Source: Buchnera aphidicola (Floraphis choui) (GTDB lineage: Bacteria; Pseudomonadota; Gammaproteobacteria; Enterobacterales; Enterobacteriaceae). From it: 64,000 nucleotides of DNA. Shown piece after piece: positions 37,667-45,427 of this stretch (its first letter is position 1; every line of letters begins with the position of its first letter). The notes under the pieces were generated by a model. It was given only the letters and a program-made list of their open reading frames with translations, made no database searches and was not told the DNA's origin. The translations under genes were made by a program, and so were the position numbers. The stretch is from NCBI GenBank assembly GCA_039830045.1, contig CP140044.1, forward strand, positions 372,001 to 436,000. Reading direction: 5' to 3'.

Positions 37667-38686
37667 ATGAAGTTTTTAGATCAAGTTACAATTCATGTTA
37701 TCGCTGGAAATGGAGGAAATGGGTGTATTAGTTTTAGACGAGAAAAATATATTCCAAAAGGTGGCCCTGATGGAGGTGATGGAGGTAATGGAGGTAATGT
37801 TTGGCTAAAAGCTAATAGAAATTTAAATACCTTAATTGATTTTAGATTTAAGAAAACTTTTAAAGCCCAAAATGGCGAAAATGGAAAAAATAAAAAACAA
37901 TCAGGAAAAAAAGGAAAAGATACTATAATCAACATACCTATTGGAACTAGAATTATCGATAACAATACCAAAGAAATCATAGATGATATAACAAACAATA
38001 AACAATTAATTTTAATAGCTAAAGGCGGATGGCATGGATTAGGAAATACAAGGTTTAAATCTTCTATCAATAGAACGCCTAAAAAAAATACTTTAGGAAC
38101 ACAAGGAGAACAAAGAGAAATTAAATTAGAATTAATTTTATTAGCTGATGTAGGAACACTAGGATTACCAAATTCTGGAAAATCTACTTTAGTGAGCCAC
38201 ATATCTGCAGCAAAAACTAAAATAGAAAGTTATCCTTTTACAACACTTACTCCAATATTAGGTACTGTAAAAATAGAGAAAAACAAAAGTTTTGTAATTG
38301 CTGATATACCTGGTTTAATTCAAGGAGCTTCACACGGACTTGGACTCGGATTTAAGTTTTTAAAACATTTAGAAAGATGTCATTTATTATTACATATAAT
38401 TGATATTTCTATAGAAAATAAATTTAATATTTTAAACAATATTAATATTATTTTAAAAGAGATACAAAATTACAGCAAAAAATTATGTGAAAAACCAATT
38501 TGGATAGTATTTAACAAAATTGATTTAGTAAGTGAAAAGAAAATAAAAAGCATTATTACATTCATTAAATTTCACTTAAACCAAAAGAAACCATACTACT
38601 TAATTTCGTCAATAAGAAAAATAGGAATTAAACCAATGTGTAAAGACATTTTACAATTTATAGAAAAAAATACATCAGTTTATTAA
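37667..38686 (+). CDS. obgE: GTPase ObgE/CgtA
   Basis: Essential GTPase for late 50S assembly. The 339-residue protein has the glycine-rich Obg fold (GNGGNGCISFRREKYIPKGG and GGDGGNGGNV) and a G domain with G1 GLPNSGKS (166-173), DIPGLIQGA and NKIDL. The acidic C-terminal tail of E. coli ObgE (390 aa) is missing, leaving the catalytic core. AAGGA at about 37652 supports the ATG at 37667. Confidence 0.96.
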   Translation: MKFLDQVTIHVIAGNGGNGCISFRREKYIPKGGPDGGDGGNGGNVWLKANRNLNTLIDFRFKKTFKAQNGENGKNKKQSGKKGKDTIINIPIGTRIIDNNTKEIIDDITNNKQLILIAKGGWHGLGNTRFKSSINRTPKKNTLGTQGEQREIKLELILLADVGTLGLPNSGKSTLVSHISAAKTKIESYPFTTLTPILGTVKIEKNKSFVIADIPGLIQGASHGLGLGFKFLKHLERCHLLLHIIDISIENKFNILNNINIILKEIQNYSKKLCEKPIWIVFNKIDLVSEKKIKSIITFIKFHLNQKKPYYLISSIRKIGIKPMCKDILQFIEKNTSVY

Positions 38687-38888
38687 AAACTTTCTTAATA
38701 ACAATAAAAAATAATTCATATATTTATTACATAAAATAAAATTTTAATAGTCTTAAACTTCAAGATGAATGTTTAAAATGCCTATCAAAATAACTATTCT
38801 AAACTTATTTGTTAAAAATTTATAAATTACAATATATCTAAAATAATATAATTTAATTTATACAATTAATTTCAAATAAAATAATTTA

Positions 38889-38904
38889 CCCGGTTTATTC
38901 CGGG
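38889..38904. terminator. GC-rich hairpin between obgE and rpsI
   Basis: CCCGG (38889-38893) and CCGGG (38900-38904) form a 5-bp all-GC stem with loop TTTATT, the most GC-rich intergenic element of the window. On the minus strand it follows rpsI by 39 bp and is followed by TAAATTATTTTATTT, a good terminator for rplM-rpsI. Confidence 0.72.
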
Positions 38905-38942
38905 CATGAATATAAATGTATAAAATTATCTTATTAAAGTAA

Positions 38943-39335
38943 TTAACGTTTAGAAAATTGAGGACGTTTTCTTGCTTTTCGAAAACCCACTTTTTTTCTT
39001 TCTACTCGACGAGCATCACGAGTAACGAAACCTGACTGTCTTAACTCATTTCGAAAAGAAATATCGTAATTTATTAATGCGCGAGTAATTCCATGTCGAA
39101 TTGCACCAGCCTGACCAGAAACCCCTCCACCTTTTACAGTGATATATAAATCACATTTATTTAACATATCAACCAATTCTAAAGGTTTTATAATTATCAT
39201 AGATGTAATTTTATAACTAAAATAATTTTTTAGTGAACGATTATTAATTGTAATATTTCCTTTTCCAGGTTTAAGAAACACTCGAGCGGAAGAACTTTTT
39301 CTACGACCAGTTCCATAATTATATACTTGAGTCAT
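38943..39335 (-). CDS. rpsI: Ribosomal protein S9
   Basis: 30S head protein with a C-terminal tail reaching the P-site tRNA. 130 residues. Conserved YGTGRRKSSSARVFLKPGKGNITIN and the tail RKARKRPQFSKR ending in SKR, whose arginine contacts the tRNA. It follows rplM by 15 bp. Confidence 0.98.
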   Translation of the reverse strand: MTQVYNYGTGRRKSSSARVFLKPGKGNITINNRSLKNYFSYKITSMIIIKPLELVDMLNKCDLYITVKGGGVSGQAGAIRHGITRALINYDISFRNELRQSGFVTRDARRVERKKVGFRKARKRPQFSKR

Positions 39336-39350
39336 TATCTATATCTCCAA

Positions 39351-39779
39351 TTAAATAATTAGCATTTTTGGGTTTTGTGCTATATGAAAATGATTTTCAT
39401 CAGAATATACTTTAAGTTTCTTAAACATACTTCGACCTAGAGAACCTTTTGGTAGCATCCCTCTTACTGCAATTTCAATAGCTCTAGTAGGAAAGTTAGA
39501 CATCATATCTTTAAACGCTATTTTCTTAATCCCACCTATATAACCAGTATGACGATAATAAATTTTATCAGTATACTTTTTACCTGTTACTATTATTTTT
39601 CTAGCATTAATAACAATTAAATAATCTCCAATATCTACATAAGGAGTATATTCTACTTTATGTTTTCCACGTAATCGAGTGGCAAGAACAGAAGCTAATC
39701 GTCCTAAAGTTTTTCCTGAAGCGTCAATACAATACCATGATCTCTGTAAATTTCTAGTTTTAGCAAAAAAGCTTTTCAC
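39351..39779 (-). CDS. rplM: Ribosomal protein L13
   Basis: Early-assembly 50S protein. 142 residues, the E. coli length. Conserved DASGKTLGRLASVLATRLRGKHK, and GMLPKGSLGRSMFKKLKVY near the C-terminus. First gene of the rplM-rpsI pair. Confidence 0.98.
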   Translation of the reverse strand: MKSFFAKTRNLQRSWYCIDASGKTLGRLASVLATRLRGKHKVEYTPYVDIGDYLIVINARKIIVTGKKYTDKIYYRHTGYIGGIKKIAFKDMMSNFPTRAIEIAVRGMLPKGSLGRSMFKKLKVYSDENHFHIAQNPKMLII

Positions 39780-40200
39780 ATTAAATTACCTATATAAAAT
39801 TAAAGTTTTATTTATTTTTATAAAAATTTATAATATGAGTATTATTTTAAATTTTAATAACTTAACAACATTGTAACATCAATAAAAGGTTTTTATAATT
39901 AAAAGAATAATTTAATATAATTTAAGTATATGTCAACGTTTTAATAATTAAAAAGTTTAAATATTGGAATATCTTAATACTATGCTAAATACATTCTATT
40001 ATTTTAAATTTATAACTTTTACTTAACATTGTATAATAATTTTTTATATTAATTAATTCTCATATAACTTTAATTTAAAATACTACTGTTTCTAATTAAA
40101 AATTACATTTTTAAAATAATAAATATTTTATAAATTTTAAAAAATAAAAACAGTTTTATTAAAATTATATATTTGAAATTAGCCTGAAAGGCAGTGAAAT
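39780..40200. other. Spacer between divergent rplM and pheA
   Basis: 421 bp, AT-rich. No pheL leader peptide with a Phe run and no GC-rich attenuator were seen before pheA. Just before pheA a short GCCT/AGGC inverted repeat (40182-40185 with 40189-40192) encloses part of the Shine-Dalgarno AAAGG (40187-40191). Confidence 0.55.
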
Positions 40201-41343
40201 ATGAAGTCTAAAAGTACTTTACTAACACTACGAAATATTATCAATACTTTAGATAAAGACTTAATTACTTTACTTGCTAAAAGAAAACAAATAGCAATAA
40301 AAATAGCAAAAATAAAAGTCAAACAAAACTATCCAATAAGAGATATAGAACGGGAGCAATTATTATTAAGTGATCTTTCCATATTAGGAAAGAAACATAA
40401 TTTACATGATACATATATTTATAATTTATTTAAAATTATCATACAAGATTCTATTTCAACTCAAAATGATTGGATAAAAAATAACTATTATGAAAACAAA
40501 AAATTAAAAAGTTTTTCTTTTCTCGGTGATTATGGCTCATATTCTTATCATGCTACCGAAAAATACGCTAGTAAATATTTTCAATTTTTTGTCAAACATT
40601 GTTGTAATAATTTTCAAGAAGTTGTTCACAATGTTGAATGTAATAAATCTGATTATGCGGTTTTGCCAATAGAAAATAATACTTCAGGATCTATTGAAGA
40701 AACTTACACAATTTTAATAGATACTAAATTATCAATTATTGGTGAGATAAATATTCCTATAGATCATTGTTTATTATCACAAAAGCAAACTCAATTAATA
40801 AATATTAAAACAATATATAGTCATAAACAACCTCTAATGCAATGTAGTAAATTTATCGAACATTTTCCTAATTGGAAATTAAAATATACAAACAGCACTA
40901 CTGACGCAATTAAAAAAATATCTGATGATGTAAACTTTGCATCGGCTGCATTAGGAAACAAAACATGTTCTAAAATATATCAATTAAAAATTATAGCTAG
41001 AAATATTTCTAATTTAGAACATAATATAACTAGATTTATAATATTAAAAAAGAAAAATATAAATATATCTATTCATATTCCAACTATAACAACTATCATG
41101 ATATCAATCAATAATAACAAAAATTTAGTAGAAAAAATTGCTATAATACTTAAAGAATATAATTTAAAAATAAGACAACTAAAATCTCATAAAACACCTA
41201 AAATATTACAAAAAATAATAATTTTTATTGATATTAAAAATAACATTAATACCAATCAAATGAAAAAAGCTATTGATAAGTTAAAAATTATTGCTTCAGT
41301 TAAAATACTAGGATGTTATCCAATAGAAAAATATCCTTTATAA
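40201..41343 (+). CDS. pheA: Bifunctional chorismate mutase/prephenate dehydratase (P-protein)
   Basis: Makes phenylpyruvate from chorismate. The 380-residue protein has an N-terminal AroQ-type chorismate mutase (about 1-90), a prephenate dehydratase domain with SFLGDYGSYSYHA, LPIENNTSGSIEETY and the TRF catalytic motif (277-279), and a C-terminal ACT domain. In E. coli the ACT domain binds Phe through GALV and ESRP; here the aligned positions read KNLV (307-310) and KSHK (328-331), so feedback inhibition is probably lost. Published work on Buchnera PheA reported changes in the same regulatory domain. No pheL attenuator is visible upstream. This fits overproduction of phenylalanine for the host. 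Confidence 0.96.
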   Translation: MKSKSTLLTLRNIINTLDKDLITLLAKRKQIAIKIAKIKVKQNYPIRDIEREQLLLSDLSILGKKHNLHDTYIYNLFKIIIQDSISTQNDWIKNNYYENKKLKSFSFLGDYGSYSYHATEKYASKYFQFFVKHCCNNFQEVVHNVECNKSDYAVLPIENNTSGSIEETYTILIDTKLSIIGEINIPIDHCLLSQKQTQLINIKTIYSHKQPLMQCSKFIEHFPNWKLKYTNSTTDAIKKISDDVNFASAALGNKTCSKIYQLKIIARNISNLEHNITRFIILKKKNINISIHIPTITTIMISINNNKNLVEKIAIILKEYNLKIRQLKSHKTPKILQKIIIFIDIKNNINTNQMKKAIDKLKIIASVKILGCYPIEKYPL

Positions 41344-41376
41344 TTGAGTTTATTTATTATATATTTCTACAATTTT

Positions 41377-41423
41377 TAATATATGCTTCTATTTTGTTCA
41401 TGAAAAAAATAGAGCATATATTA
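41377..41423 (+). terminator. Hairpin after pheA
   Basis: The arms 41377-41395 and 41406-41423 form 18 base pairs with a single bulged T, closing a 10-nt loop, 34 bp beyond the pheA stop. The stem is AT-rich but long. Probable pheA terminator. Confidence 0.6.
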
Positions 41424-41727
41424 AATAACCTAAAAAATAACATTATAAAATACTTCATATATCAGTAATCTATTAAAAGTTTTATTTTATCAATAAACAA
41501 TTAATTATCTCAAAAATATATACGATTTTTATCAGTTCTATACAACATAAATAAAAACTTTTAAAATTTTAAAAATAATAGCAATCATTATTGTTCAAAT
41601 AAATAATGTTGAGGAGTAAAATTTTTTATAAAATTATTAAAAGTTATTAATTGCTATAACTCATATTATTTATATTTAATTAATTTATATAATAATGATA
41701 TTATATGACCTTATAATTATCGTTTAA

Positions 41728-41767
41728 AAAGCATATTTGTTATCTAAAAATTAAACAATTATGCTTT
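41728..41767. other. Unassigned hairpin upstream of ffh
   Basis: AAAGCATA (41728-41735) pairs with TATGCTTT (41760-41767). After one T/T mismatch a further five pairs follow (41737-41741 with 41754-41758), giving 13 pairs around a 12-nt loop. It ends 84 bp before ffh. Its role is unknown: a terminator for some upstream transcript, or a leader structure of the ffh-rpsP-rimM-trmD-rplS transcript. Confidence 0.45.
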
Positions 41768-41851
41768 AATTTATACTTAAAAATTAACAACGTATTTAAT
41801 ATTTATAAAAAAATTAAACGAATTTTTTAAATTAATCATAGAGTAAAAATC

Positions 41852-43213
41852 ATGTTTAGTAATATAACCGAGCGATTTTCAAAAATATTTAATAAACTTT
41901 CTCATAAAGGTAGATTAACTGAAAATAACATTAAAGAAACATTGCGAGAAATAAGACAAACTTTATTAGAAGCAGATGTCGCATTATCAGTAGTACGAGA
42001 CTTCATACACTCTATATCTAAACAAGTTATTGGAAATAGCTTCAATAATAACTTTACTCCAGAACAAGAGTTAATAAAATTAGTAAAAAAAGAACTTATA
42101 ATGATATTAGGAGAAGGTAATAATAACCTAAACTTATCAACTCAACCTCCAGCAATAATAATGATAGTAGGATTACAAGGTCAAGGAAAAACGACGAGTA
42201 TAGCAAAACTAGGGAAAAAAATAAAAAAGACCAAAAAGAAGAAAGTATTAGTTGTATCTACAGATATCTATCGACCTGCAGCAATAAAACAATTAGAAAT
42301 ATTATCAAAAACAGCAAATATTGATTTCTATCCTTCTAATACTAATCAAAGTCCTATAGAAATAGCCAATACAGCATTAAATTTTGCTAAATTAAAATTG
42401 TATGATGTATTATTAGTAGATACTGCTGGACGTCTTCATATTGACAAACATATGATGGACGAAATTTCAAATATACAAAATAAAATAAATCCTATTGAAA
42501 CATTATTAGTAGTCGACGCAATGATAGGTCAAGATGCAGTAAATATCGCACATAAATTTAACAATAGTTTATCCATTACTGGATTTATTATAACTAAAAC
42601 CGATAGCGATACTAGAGCAGGTATTATATTGTCTATGAAATATATTACAAAAAAACCAATTAAATTTTTAAGTACTGGAGAAAAATTAGATGAATTTGAA
42701 ATATTTTATCCAGATAGAATTGCAACTCGTATCCTTGGTATGGGAGACATGCTAACTCTTATAGAAAACATTGAAAGCAAAATTGACAAGAAAAATATTG
42801 ATAAGTTAACTAAAACAATAAAAAGTCGAGAAAAATTTGATTATAATGATTTATTAACTCAAATAAAACAAATAAAAAAGATCGGAAACATTACTTCAAT
42901 ATTAGGAAAATTACCTAAAACACAAACAATATTTAATAATGACCAAAATAATATAAATGAAAAAATGTTATTAAAAATGGAAACAATGATTTATTCTATG
43001 ACTACAACAGAAAAAAAACAACCAGAATTAATTAAAGGATCAAGAAAACGTCGTATTTCAAAAGGATCTGGTTTATCAATACAAGAAATAAATTCGTTAT
43101 TAAAACAATTTTATAATATAAAGAAAATGATAAATACTATTAAAAAAGGTGGAATAAATAAAATGATGAAAGGAATAAACAACATAGTTAACAATCGATT
43201 CTTAAAATCATAA
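41852..43213 (+). CDS. ffh: Signal recognition particle protein Ffh
   Basis: SRP54-type GTPase that binds 4.5S RNA and signal sequences. The 453-residue protein equals the E. coli length. The N domain (LRETLREIRQTLLEADVALSVV-like) leads to a G domain with G1 GLQGQGKT (107-114), DTAGRLHID and TKTDSD. The Met-containing M domain carries the RNA-binding SRKRRISKGSGLSIQEIN. It precedes rpsP as in E. coli. The 4.5S RNA gene is not in this window. Confidence 0.97.
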   Translation: MFSNITERFSKIFNKLSHKGRLTENNIKETLREIRQTLLEADVALSVVRDFIHSISKQVIGNSFNNNFTPEQELIKLVKKELIMILGEGNNNLNLSTQPPAIIMIVGLQGQGKTTSIAKLGKKIKKTKKKKVLVVSTDIYRPAAIKQLEILSKTANIDFYPSNTNQSPIEIANTALNFAKLKLYDVLLVDTAGRLHIDKHMMDEISNIQNKINPIETLLVVDAMIGQDAVNIAHKFNNSLSITGFIITKTDSDTRAGIILSMKYITKKPIKFLSTGEKLDEFEIFYPDRIATRILGMGDMLTLIENIESKIDKKNIDKLTKTIKSREKFDYNDLLTQIKQIKKIGNITSILGKLPKTQTIFNNDQNNINEKMLLKMETMIYSMTTTEKKQPELIKGSRKRRISKGSGLSIQEINSLLKQFYNIKKMINTIKKGGINKMMKGINNIVNNRFLKS

Positions 43214-43282
43214 AATATTTTCATAACATCATTTTTAAGTTATAATATAAAAAATAAAATCATTTATAAAGGTATAACTATT

Positions 43283-43540
43283 ATGGTCAAAATTCGTTTA
43301 GCAAGAGTAGGAGCAAAAAAACGTCCTTTTTATCAAATTATTGTCGCTGATAACCGATGTCCTAGAAATGGTAAATTTATAGAAAAAGTGGGGTTTTTCA
43401 ATCCAATATCATTAAAAAATTCTAATAATATTTACATAAACTTTACAAAACTGCAATATTGGATTAAAAATGGAGCTCAAATATCTGATCGTGTAAAACA
43501 CTTAATTAAAATAACTTCTAAGGTTAATAAAAACATATAA
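43283..43540 (+). CDS. rpsP: Ribosomal protein S16
   Basis: Early 30S assembly protein. 85 residues (E. coli 82). Conserved MVKIRLARVGAKKRPFYQII and RNGKFIEKVGFFNP. Its TAA stop overlaps the AAGGA Shine-Dalgarno (43539-43543) of rimM, so the two are tightly coupled. Confidence 0.98.
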   Translation: MVKIRLARVGAKKRPFYQIIVADNRCPRNGKFIEKVGFFNPISLKNSNNIYINFTKLQYWIKNGAQISDRVKHLIKITSKVNKNI

Positions 43541-43543
43541 GGA
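43539..43543 (+). promoter_or_regulatory. Shine-Dalgarno AAGGA for rimM with no standard start codon downstream
   Basis: AAGGA overlaps the rpsP stop. Downstream in the rimM frame are ATA (43549, spacer 5), ATC (43552, spacer 8) and ATA (43555, spacer 11). There is no ATG, GTG or TTG in any frame between 43500 and 43575, so a frameshifted standard start cannot explain it either. Confidence 0.65.
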
Positions 43544-43551
43544 ACGAAATA

Positions 43552-44100
43552 ATCATAAGAACTAAAAAAAAACATCATAATAATTTAATTATTGCTAAAT
43601 TTGGAAAACCACATGGGATATTAGGGTGGATTCGAGTATTTTCTTTTACAGAAGAAAAACAAAATATTTTTAAATATTATCCTTGGTATATTCAAAAAGA
43701 AAAATTCAAAATAATTATTAATGTAAAAAATTGGAAAGATAAAAACAAATATTTTTTAGTAAAAATCAAAAATATTAATAATCGTTCTATAGCTGAAAAG
43801 CTAACTAATTATCATGTAATTATTAATCAAAGTACATTACCAAAACTACAAAACGATAATTACTATTGGAAAGACGTGATAGGTTGTAATGTTTTTAACA
43901 TAAAAAATAAAGAATTAGGAATAGTAACTGACTTAATGCAAACATTTTCCAACGATATTCTTGTTGTTAATAAAACCTTTAAAAACAACATCAAAAAAAA
44001 GCAAAATATCTTAATACCTTTTATTGAAAAAAAAATTATAAAAACAATAAATATTAGTAATAAAACTATTATAGTAGATTGGAATTATATTGTTGAATAA
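43552..44100 (+). CDS. rimM: Ribosome maturation factor RimM, near-cognate start
   Basis: Binds S19 and helps assemble the 30S head. The frame is open from an upstream stop (43528-43530) to 44100. It encodes a full RimM: N-terminal IIAKFGKPHGILGWIRVFSF, central PWYIQK, then the PRC-barrel domain with DNYYWKDVIGCNVF and the C-terminal IIVDWNYIVE. About 182 residues, the E. coli length. The first standard start in the frame is GTG at 43876, far inside the protein and after the whole N-terminal domain. ATC at 43552 is chosen because it lies 8 nt after AAGGA; ATA at 43549 or 43555 are alternatives. A 9-A run (43564-43572) follows the start but the frame is continuous across it. The 3' end overlaps trmD by 11 bp. 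Confidence 0.85.
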   Translation: MIRTKKKHHNNLIIAKFGKPHGILGWIRVFSFTEEKQNIFKYYPWYIQKEKFKIIINVKNWKDKNKYFLVKIKNINNRSIAEKLTNYHVIINQSTLPKLQNDNYYWKDVIGCNVFNIKNKELGIVTDLMQTFSNDILVVNKTFKNNIKKKQNILIPFIEKKIIKTINISNKTIIVDWNYIVE

Positions 44101-44887
44101 AAACATTTTAAAAAAAAACCAAAAAACGTATTTAAATATAGGAATAATTAGTATTTTTCCAGAAATGTTTCATACTATCACCGATTACGGAATTACCAGA
44201 AAAGCAATTCAAAAAGGAATTATGAAACTTAGTATTTTCAATCCTAGAAATTATACAAAAAATAAATATCGGAACATTGACGATTATCCTTATGGAGGAG
44301 GACCTGGTATGTTAATGACAGCAGAACCATTAGAAAAAGCCATTCAACATGCTAAATATACACTTAGATGTAACGCAAGGGTATTTTATCTATCACCCCA
44401 AGGAGCTAAAATCAATCAAACTAAAATTATCACTCTATCAAAAATAAAACATATGATTTTATTATGTGGACGATACAAAGGCATAGACGAACGGTTAATA
44501 CAAAGTAAAATTATAGATGAAGAAATATCTATTGGAGATTATATTCTAAGTGGAGGGGAACTTCCTGCTATGGTGTTAATTGATATGATATGTCGATTTA
44601 TTCCTGGAACTTTAGGAGAAAAACAATCAAAAAAATGTGATTCTTTCTATAATGGATTGTTAGATTGCCCACATTATACTAGACCTAAATTTTTTCATGA
44701 TATGGAAGTTCCTAACGTTTTACTATCAGGAAATCATAAAAAAATAAAAAAATGGAGGTTAAAGCAATCTCTAGGATATACTTGGATTAAAAGGCCAGAT
44801 TTATTAGATAATATTACACTTACTCAAGAAGAAAACAATTTATTAGAAACATTTAAAAAAGAAATGTCAAAATTAAAAAAATTATAA
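44090..44887 (+). CDS. trmD: tRNA (guanine-N1)-methyltransferase
   Basis: SAM-dependent SPOUT methyltransferase forming m1G37. The protein has the trefoil-knot features: GIISIFPEMF near the start, DDYPYGGGPGMLM, LLCGRYKGIDER, ISIGDYILSGGELPAM and LLDCPHYTRP. The start is unusual: E. coli begins MWIGIIS, and the residue aligned with its Met is TTA here. The only standard start upstream is TTG at 44090, inside rimM, giving about 16 extra N-terminal residues and 265 in total (E. coli 255). An unrecognised near-cognate start closer to GIIS cannot be excluded. rplS follows by 38 bp. Confidence 0.94.
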   Translation: MLNKNILKKNQKTYLNIGIISIFPEMFHTITDYGITRKAIQKGIMKLSIFNPRNYTKNKYRNIDDYPYGGGPGMLMTAEPLEKAIQHAKYTLRCNARVFYLSPQGAKINQTKIITLSKIKHMILLCGRYKGIDERLIQSKIIDEEISIGDYILSGGELPAMVLIDMICRFIPGTLGEKQSKKCDSFYNGLLDCPHYTRPKFFHDMEVPNVLLSGNHKKIKKWRLKQSLGYTWIKRPDLLDNITLTQEENNLLETFKKEMSKLKKL

Positions 44888-44925
44888 TAATTTAAATATA
44901 AATTATATATTAGGAAAATATTATT

Positions 44926-45276
44926 ATGAATATTATACAAACAATAGAAAAAGAACAAATTAAAAATAACATTCCTGTTTTCAAAACAGGGGATACTATA
45001 GAAATTAAAATATGGATAGTAGAAGGATCAAAAAAAAGAATTCAATCATTTGAAGGAATAGTCATAGCTAAACGTAATAGATATTTTAATTTTTCATTTT
45101 GCGTACGAAAAATATCTAATGGATACGCTGTAGAACGCGTATTTCATTCTAATTCACCAAATATTGAAAATATTTGTATTAAAAAAAATGGAGACGTTAG
45201 AAAATCAAAATTATATTATCTACGTAATCGAACAGGCAAATCAGCCAAAATAAAAGAACTACTAACAAAAAAATAA
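44926..45276 (+). CDS. rplS: Ribosomal protein L19
   Basis: 50S protein at the 30S-50S interface. 116 residues (E. coli 115). Conserved FKTGDTIEIKIWIVEGSKKRIQSFEGIVI and YYLRNRTGKSAKIKE. Last gene of rpsP-rimM-trmD-rplS, followed by terminator hairpins. Confidence 0.98.
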   Translation: MNIIQTIEKEQIKNNIPVFKTGDTIEIKIWIVEGSKKRIQSFEGIVIAKRNRYFNFSFCVRKISNGYAVERVFHSNSPNIENICIKKNGDVRKSKLYYLRNRTGKSAKIKELLTKK

Positions 45277-45321
45277 TATTTATATTACTATAAAATGTAC
45301 TTCATAAATTTATAACATTTA

Positions 45322-45366
45322 TATGACTTATCATGCAGTCATATAGTTATTATAATTTGACTGCAT
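45322..45366. terminator. Two mutually exclusive hairpins between rplS and tldD
   Basis: ATGCAGTCA (45333-45341) pairs perfectly with TGACTGCAT (45358-45366), followed by AATTTTT: a plausible rplS terminator. The same AGTCA also belongs to a second stem, TATGACT (45322-45328) with AGTCATA (45337-45343), so only one can form at a time. As the flanking genes converge, the pair may terminate one strand each, or act like an antiterminator and terminator. Confidence 0.65.
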
Positions 45367-45427
45367 AATTTTTACATAAAAACTTTATACATCAAAATTT
45401 ATATAGTATTAAAACAAAATTAAACTA

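Larger units (their letters stand above)
41344..41851. other. Spacer between pheA and ffh
   Basis: 508 bp with two sizeable hairpins (41377-41423 and 41728-41767, listed separately) and no recognisable frame. Part of it must promote ffh and the downstream ribosomal operon. Confidence 0.5.

Noticed and set aside
37693..38202. Long minus-strand frame (169 codons) inside obgE
   Set aside because: It is the antisense shadow of the Gly/Lys-rich ObgE sequence, with no homology of its own.
40182..40192. Riboswitch or attenuator before pheA
   Set aside because: Only a 4-bp stem with a 3-nt loop near the Shine-Dalgarno; no leader peptide, Phe codon run or terminator follows.
43564..43572. A9 run as a frameshift explaining the missing rimM start
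   Set aside because: The frame is continuous across the run, and no standard start codon exists upstream in any frame, so slippage would not help.
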